A stretch of 64,000 nucleotides of DNA, from assembly GCA_016125165.1 (NCBI GenBank), contig WGMH01000003.1, forward strand, positions 62,001 to 126,000, in the 5' to 3' direction. The notes beneath the pieces were generated by a model, which was given only the letters and a program-made list of their open reading frames with translations, ran no database searches and had not been told where the DNA came from. Below are positions 59,462 through 64,000 of this stretch, one piece after another; the stretch's first letter is position 1; the number at the start of each line of letters is the position of its first letter. A program made the position numbers and the translations under genes. Source of the DNA: Alphaproteobacteria bacterium (lineage in GTDB: Bacteria > Pseudomonadota > Alphaproteobacteria > Micropepsales > Micropepsaceae).

Positions 59462-60283
59462 TCAGCCGTGGTCTCGCTTGCCCCGGTCTCGTGTGCGGCT
59501 CGACACAAGTTCGTTCGCGGTGAGAACGCCATCGTTGTTCTTGTCGAGCCGCACAAACATCTTGATGTCACGTGACGCGAATTCGGATGGGTTCAGATTG
59601 CCATCGGAATTCGCATCCATCCGCGCAAAGCTATTGAATGAGTGTTTGCCACGCGAGCGCCCATCGATCTGCGCAAACATCGCTGCGCTCAGGTATCCGC
59701 CCCCTTTGGCGACCGACGCAAACTTTCCTGCGATCGCCTTGTCGAATTCCGCACGCGTCAGAATGCCATCCTTGTTGAGGTCACCATCCCGGCACAGGCT
59801 GGAACCGCCGCGATGGCTGATGCGCGTCTTGGATCTGGGGCCTTCCATCTTTCGAGGCGCTGGTTTGGTGCACGAAATGCTGCCGAGGGCTTCGCGATCC
59901 GCGCGCTGGAATTGGGCGTGCAAAGGTGTTGCGTATTCCGCAAGCGTAACTTTGTCATCGCCGTTCCAGTCCACACGGTGGAAATTCGCGATGACCTTCC
60001 GTTGCCTTTCAGCAGATTGGGCGCCTTCATACCGGGCCTTGCTGATGACGTTCTTGCCATCGCTAAGTTGCGCGAAGCGCTGCGCTGACACCTTGTCCAA
60101 TTCAGCGCGGGTGATCTTGCCATCCTTGTTCATGTCAAACTCAGACAGCAGGCGTTGTGAATAGCTGCTGTGCCGATTGCCTTCCGGACCAGTCCGGCCC
60201 GGTTCCATTTTGGCAATGGCGGCCCCGCTTGCCGCCAGAATCACCGCGCCGCCCAGAAGCGCATATCGAAGGGAAGATTTCAT
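59462..60283 (-). CDS. Exported EF-hand repeat protein
   Basis: A 273-residue precursor with signal peptide SLRYALLGGAVILAASGAAIA and five EF-hand loops: DMNKDGKITRAE, DWNGDDKVTLAE, DLNKDGILTRAE, DANSDGNLNPSE and DKNNDGVLTANE. Only the second departs slightly (Asp for Gly at position 6). Co-directional with the smaller EF-hand gene downstream and divergent from the OmpR-type regulator (60461), with 177 bases between starts. Function beyond Ca2+ binding is unknown. Confidence 0.9.
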   Translation of the reverse strand: MKSSLRYALLGGAVILAASGAAIAKMEPGRTGPEGNRHSSYSQRLLSEFDMNKDGKITRAELDKVSAQRFAQLSDGKNVISKARYEGAQSAERQRKVIANFHRVDWNGDDKVTLAEYATPLHAQFQRADREALGSISCTKPAPRKMEGPRSKTRISHRGGSSLCRDGDLNKDGILTRAEFDKAIAGKFASVAKGGGYLSAAMFAQIDGRSRGKHSFNSFARMDANSDGNLNPSEFASRDIKMFVRLDKNNDGVLTANELVSSRTRDRGKRDHG

Positions 60284-60389
60284 CTAGGGTCTCCTGTAAG
60301 CCCCGGATATCTACTTAGGCCCCGTTTCGCGCAGAACTTTGTCAGGAAGGCAATATCTCGTCGCAGTTCCGCCCGACCTGCAACTACCA

Positions 60390-60409
60390 CGACAAATCGC
60401 GACAATTGC
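60390..60409. repeat. Tandem 10-bp repeat CGACAA in the EF-hand/response-regulator intergenic region
   Basis: CGACAAATCG is followed directly by CGACAATTGC, a 10-base-period tandem repeat. It lies 71 bases before the response-regulator ATG and 107 bases from the EF-hand gene start, a position and spacing usual for OmpR-family operators. The assignment is inferred. Confidence 0.35.
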
Positions 60410-60460
60410 ATTTGCAGTGGGACCGCCAAATCCCCATCCTTGCAGCCGGAAGGCAGGGCA

Positions 60461-61189
60461 ATGACCAAGGAAGAATCCCCCCACGTTCTGATCGTCGAGG
60501 ATGCCCGCGACATCCGCGAGCCACTGGCGCGCTATCTGCGTGAGCATGGCTACCGCGCCACAACTGCCGCCGATGCCCAGGTCGCACGCAAGGTGATGAA
60601 GGGCGCGGCCATCGATCTTGTCGTGCTGGACATCATGATGCCGGGCGAGGACGGGCTAAGCCTGTGCCGCTATATTCGCGAAACATCGCAGATCCCTGTG
60701 ATTCTTCTGACGGCACGTGGCGAGGAAGTGGATCGCATCATCGGCCTTGAGATGGGTGCCGACGACTACATCCCTAAGCCCTTTTCGCCGCGTGAACTGA
60801 TCGCGCGCATCGGCGCCGTCATTCGCCGCACGCAAGCCCTGCCGCCGCGCCAGAAGCCGCCAGAAGCGGACCTGATCCGTTTCGGTGACTGGACCCTTGA
60901 TACAGGCCAGCGCGAACTGCTCGACAATCATGGCGTGGCTCATGCACTGTCCAGCGGTGAATTCCGCCTTCTCATGGCCATGCTCGAGCGCCCACGCATT
61001 GCTCTCACCCGAAACCAGCTTCTTGATCTCACAAAGGGTCGGGACGCCGAGATGTTCGACCGATCCGTGGACAATCATGTCAGCCGTCTTCGCAAGAAAC
61101 TTGAGCCTGACCCCAAGAACCCGCGCTACATCAAAACCGTCTGGGGCGGCGGATACATGTTCGCCGTCGATCCAGAGCCGGCGACATGA
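60461..61189 (+). CDS. OmpR-family response regulator
   Basis: DNA-binding response regulator of 242 residues. Receiver domain with acidic pocket ED (13-14), phospho-acceptor Asp57 in LVVLDIMMPGEDG, and the switch Thr and Lys in LLTARGE and YIPKPFSP. The C-terminal winged helix (RNQLLDLTKGRDAEMFDRSVDNHVSRLRKKL) is OmpR type. ATG 60461 follows GGAAGGCAGG. It overlaps its kinase gene by four bases. It is divergent from two EF-hand genes, which are plausible targets. Confidence 0.94.
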   Translation: MTKEESPHVLIVEDARDIREPLARYLREHGYRATTAADAQVARKVMKGAAIDLVVLDIMMPGEDGLSLCRYIRETSQIPVILLTARGEEVDRIIGLEMGADDYIPKPFSPRELIARIGAVIRRTQALPPRQKPPEADLIRFGDWTLDTGQRELLDNHGVAHALSSGEFRLLMAMLERPRIALTRNQLLDLTKGRDAEMFDRSVDNHVSRLRKKLEPDPKNPRYIKTVWGGGYMFAVDPEPAT

Positions 61190-62550
61190 ATCTCTGGCCG
61201 CGCCAGTGGTGGCCGCGTACACTTGGTGCCCAGCTCGTGGCGGTCACGGCGGCGGCCGTGATCATATCGAATCTTGCAGTTGCCGCGTGGTTCGAACTTG
61301 GCCGCGAACGTCTTAGCCTTAGCTCGCAAAACGAACGCCTCCTTGATCGCGCGGTGTCCGTGGTCACCTTGCTCGCCGCAACGCAGCCCAGAAGCCGCGA
61401 AAGTGCCGTCAAGACACTCAGCTCAGGGCCCTGGCAATTCAGGCTACACCACGACAAACCGCCGCCGGAGCCGATGAATGAAGAAGAGGCTTCGCTTGCG
61501 GCAAGGGCGCGTGCGCTTTTGCCGGAATCGCGTCGCAAGGAACCGATCATTGTTCACATTGGCGAGCCACCAGCCGGAATTGCCGTCCCGCGCCGGCGCA
61601 ATCCGCCAGACGCCATTCAGGTCGACCTGCCCGTCGTGCGTGGAACGCGCGTAGAAATGACATTCTTCCGTCCGCCCCCGCATGCATTTCCGCCAGAGCT
61701 TCTGATAGGCGCGGTCGCCGCAATTGTGACGGCCTCTGCCGCCGCCGCCTATGTCGCAAGCCGCGTCGCGCGCCCGTTGTCGAAGCTCGCGCAATCCGCC
61801 TCCGAGGCTGCGCGCGGTGGTGATGCACCCCGTGTACCGGAAGAAGGGCCGGAAGATGTGCGCCGGGCGGCTGCCGCCTTCAACGCCATGACTGACCAGG
61901 TGAAGCGAACACTGGAAAGTCAGCGTCATCTCCTGTCAGCGGTGGGCCACGATCTGCGCACTCCAATCACCGCGCTGCGCATCAACACGGAATTTGTCAG
62001 CGACCCGGAATTGCGCGACCGCCTTCAAAGAACGCTGCTGGAATTGCAGGAATTGACCGAGGCCGTGCTTTCCGCCGCCCGTGGCGTCGGCGGCGAACAG
62101 AGTCGACGAATTGATCTTGCCGCACTCGTGGACAGCGTTTGTGCCGACCTTGACGAGATGGGCAAGCCTGTCGTGTGGCAAACGCCAGAAACGGCGCCGC
62201 TTACAGGCCGGCCCAATGAGATGAAGCGTGCGATGCGCAATCTCATTGAGAACGCCATTGCCTATGGCAAAAGAGCCAGCGTGCGCATGACAAGCACACC
62301 AGACGCGTATGTCGTGACAATCGAGGACGAAGGCCCGGGCATTCCGGAAGCCGATCAACCCCGCGTTTTCGAGCCATTCGTCCGGCTGGAAGGCTCCCGC
62401 AGTACGGAAACGGGTGGCTCAGGCCTCGGGCTGACTTTGGTCAAGTCCATCGTGGAGGGTCATGGCGGCACCGTAGCACTCGAAAACCGCAAGGGAGGTA
62501 AGGGATTGCGCGTCACGATCCGTTTGCCGCGCGAGGCCATCACTGCCTAA
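61186..62550 (+). CDS. Sensor histidine kinase (EnvZ-like)
   Basis: Membrane kinase of 454 residues paired with the upstream regulator. Two membrane helices (about 12-34 and 168-190) enclose a Pro- and Arg-rich periplasmic domain; then HAMP, and the H box GHDLRTPITALRINTEF with His255. The ATPase shows NLIENAIAYG, DEGPGIPE and GGSGLGLTLVKSIVEGHGG. Signal unknown; the divergent EF-hand genes suggest a calcium or envelope-stress input as a hypothesis. Confidence 0.93.
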   Translation: MNLWPRQWWPRTLGAQLVAVTAAAVIISNLAVAAWFELGRERLSLSSQNERLLDRAVSVVTLLAATQPRSRESAVKTLSSGPWQFRLHHDKPPPEPMNEEEASLAARARALLPESRRKEPIIVHIGEPPAGIAVPRRRNPPDAIQVDLPVVRGTRVEMTFFRPPPHAFPPELLIGAVAAIVTASAAAAYVASRVARPLSKLAQSASEAARGGDAPRVPEEGPEDVRRAAAAFNAMTDQVKRTLESQRHLLSAVGHDLRTPITALRINTEFVSDPELRDRLQRTLLELQELTEAVLSAARGVGGEQSRRIDLAALVDSVCADLDEMGKPVVWQTPETAPLTGRPNEMKRAMRNLIENAIAYGKRASVRMTSTPDAYVVTIEDEGPGIPEADQPRVFEPFVRLEGSRSTETGGSGLGLTLVKSIVEGHGGTVALENRKGGKGLRVTIRLPREAITA

Positions 62551-62559
62551 TCTGCTGCA

Positions 62560-64000
62560 ATGGAATTTGGTCCGATCCCCGTAAGCGCCTCCGAAGGCAG
62601 CATTCTTGCGCATGGCGTTCGCACGGGCTCCCGCGTATTCAAGAAGGGCCGCCTGCTTTCGGCTGCAGATGTTGCCGCGCTTTTGGATGGCGGGATATCA
62701 GAAGTCATTGCCGCGCGCCTCGGTGTCGATGACATTGGTGAAGACGAGGCCGCATCCCGCCTTGCCGAACGTCTCGCCGGCAGAAACGTGCGCAAGGGTG
62801 CGGCCTTTACGGGGCGCGCCAACCTGTACGCCAAAACCTCCGGCTTGGTATTGGTGGATGCTGAACGGGTGTCGGCGCTAAACCGCATCGACGAAGCCAT
62901 CACGTTTGCCACATTAAGGCCGTTAGAACGGGTGTCACCCGGTCTACTGGTCGCCACAGTGAAAATTATTCCGTTTGCCGCACCGAAGGTTGCGCTTGAG
63001 GCAGCCGAGCGATTGCTGGCAGACTGTCCCCCGCTGAGCATCGCTCCTTTCGCGCCGCGCAATGCTGCGCTCATCTCCACCAAGCTCCCGGGCACAAAGG
63101 ACGTCCTCCTCGATAAAAACCGCCAGTCTATCGATGCCCGGCTAAATTCCATCGCCTCTTCTGTCACTTTCGAGACACGCGTGTCACATAACCTGCAGGC
63201 GCTAACGTCTGCATTGCACGAAGCTGCGGCCAGAGGCTGTGATCCCATATTGGTTTTGGGTGCCAGTGCCATCACCGATCGTCGCGACGTCATCCCCGCC
63301 GCCATAGTTGCGGCAGGAGGTTCAGTCGATCATTTCGGGATGCCCGTCGATCCTGGCAACCTCCTTCTCGTTGGCAGGTTCGGCGGCGCCCATGTCATTG
63401 GGCTTCCCGGCTGTGCTCGTTCCCCAAGACTCAATGGCGTGGACTTCGTACTTTGGCGCCTGGCGGCCGAACTTCCGGTTGGGCGCGATGAAATTACGGC
63501 CATGGCGGTGGGCGGGCTCCTGGCGGAAATTCCCACGCGCCCTCAACCACGCGACGAGGCTCCATCCGTCGTTCCGCGCGCACCAAAGATTGCAGGCATC
63601 GTGTTGGCCGCCGGGCGTTCATCTCGCATGGGAAGCAATAAGCTGCTGGCGGACATCCGTGGTGAACCCATGGTCCGTCATACGGTAAAGGCGGCTCTGA
63701 ATAGTTCGGTTGGACGGGTGGTCGTGGTTACTGGCAATGAGTCGGATCGCGTGACGAATGCCCTAAGGGGGCTGCATGTGCAGATTGCAGAAAATGCTGA
63801 ATTTGCAAGAGGATTGAGTACGTCGCTCAGATGCGGCCTTCAGGCTCTACCGGATGACGTGGACGGAGCCCTAGTCCTGTTGGGCGACATGCCATCAATT
63901 TCGACAGCACTTGTCGAAAAGCTGATTGCGGCATTCAACCCCGGCGAAGGACGTGCCATCTGCGTTGCCACCCGCGACGGCAAGCAGGGAAATCCCGTTC
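62560..64000 (+). CDS. Molybdopterin-binding / NTP-transferase fusion (MoeA-like plus MobA/MocA-like), partial
   Basis: The open frame from ATG 62560 runs off the window after 480 codons without a stop. Residues about 1-330 form a MoeA/MogA-type molybdopterin-binding part (FGPIPVSASEGSILAHGV, GCDPILVLGASAITDRRDV, GGSVDHFGMPVDPGN). From about 345 a nucleotidyltransferase begins, IAGIVLAAGRSSRMGSNKLLADIRGEP, as in MocA/MobA, with LVLLGDMPSIS as the metal site. Such fusions make the cytidine- or guanine-dinucleotide form of the molybdenum cofactor. It follows the kinase gene by ten bases and serves the hydroxylases nearby. Confidence 0.9.
   Translation, partial: MEFGPIPVSASEGSILAHGVRTGSRVFKKGRLLSAADVAALLDGGISEVIAARLGVDDIGEDEAASRLAERLAGRNVRKGAAFTGRANLYAKTSGLVLVDAERVSALNRIDEAITFATLRPLERVSPGLLVATVKIIPFAAPKVALEAAERLLADCPPLSIAPFAPRNAALISTKLPGTKDVLLDKNRQSIDARLNSIASSVTFETRVSHNLQALTSALHEAAARGCDPILVLGASAITDRRDVIPAAIVAAGGSVDHFGMPVDPGNLLLVGRFGGAHVIGLPGCARSPRLNGVDFVLWRLAAELPVGRDEITAMAVGGLLAEIPTRPQPRDEAPSVVPRAPKIAGIVLAAGRSSRMGSNKLLADIRGEPMVRHTVKAALNSSVGRVVVVTGNESDRVTNALRGLHVQIAENAEFARGLSTSLRCGLQALPDDVDGALVLLGDMPSISTALVEKLIAAFNPGEGRAICVATRDGKQGNPV

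Noticed and set aside
62547-63305. Minus-strand 252-codon frame
   Set aside because: It is antisense to the molybdopterin-binding gene, has the Ser/Ala/Arg bias of a shadow frame and no motif, whereas the plus strand carries clear family motifs.
1-64000. CRISPR array, prophage, transposase or integrase
   Set aside because: No regularly spaced repeats, phage structural genes or transposase/recombinase motifs were seen; the only clear long repeat is the inverted pair at 8679 and 10232.

Overview
The window is chromosomal DNA of a GC-rich alphaproteobacterium. The evidence is the ntrY-ntrX-dat-hfq-hflX-mazG order, an NDUFS4-type complex I accessory subunit, a PopZ polar organiser, an AapJQMP-type amino acid ABC operon, and two perfect CtrA-type boxes (TTAA-N7-TTAA). 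The genus cannot be fixed from the sequence alone. Nearly all genes are intact housekeeping or metabolic genes. Five tRNAs are present: Ser-UGA, Cys-GCA, Asn-GUU, Arg-UCU and Pro-UGG. I saw no rRNA, CRISPR array, transposase or integrase.

Layout. 1-7118: nitrogen two-component system NtrYX, D-amino acid transaminase, Hfq, HflX and, convergent, MazG. 7167-8592: MerR/TipAS regulator divergent from a secreted CAP protein. 8593-11173: a low-GC accessory island with two paralogous unknown proteins and a HEPN-like protein (RNxxxH motif), bracketed by a 121-bp inverted repeat. 11174-18667: frameshifted thioesterase, S10 carboxypeptidase, then a leftward cell-cycle/envelope operon rlpA-dac-tmk-holB-tatD-MBL. 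18785-21053: tRNA-Ser and a GDT1-type manganese exporter behind a yybP-ykoY Mn2+ riboswitch, a small membrane protein and an MmyB-like regulator. 21069-26640: polysaccharide deacetylase, DUF885 protein and an isoquinoline-oxidoreductase-like molybdenum hydroxylase (two subunits). 26855-31074: RND efflux pump. 31076-38487: CapA-like protein, EthD protein, M19 dipeptidase, DUF4112, PopZ, TolC, Pcm-like methyltransferase, tRNA-Cys and an exported protein. 38521-38627: a probable CtrA-driven small RNA. 39033-49324: tRNA-Asn, cysK-sseA-GNAT, a peptide transporter, the aap operon, metC-hisI. 49343-54996: sugar-lactone oxidase, two enoyl-CoA hydratases, a broken metallo-beta-lactamase gene, two tRNAs, NDUFS4, DUF192 and a double cold-shock-domain protein. 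55170-64000: molybdenum hydroxylase cluster (CoxG-like, VOC, coxS, coxM, two XdhC genes), two EF-hand proteins divergent from an OmpR/EnvZ-type system, and a MoeA-MobA-like fusion cut by the window edge.

How it fits together. XdhC and the MoeA/MobA-like protein would make and load the cytosine-type molybdenum cofactor needed by the hydroxylase at 23956-26640 and by whichever large subunit serves the coxS/coxM pair, which has none here. The most unusual items are the inverted-repeat HEPN module, the two probable small RNAs (38541-38627 plus; about 57602-57700 minus), the riboswitch with a visible start-sequestering hairpin, and two genes broken by single-base shifts.
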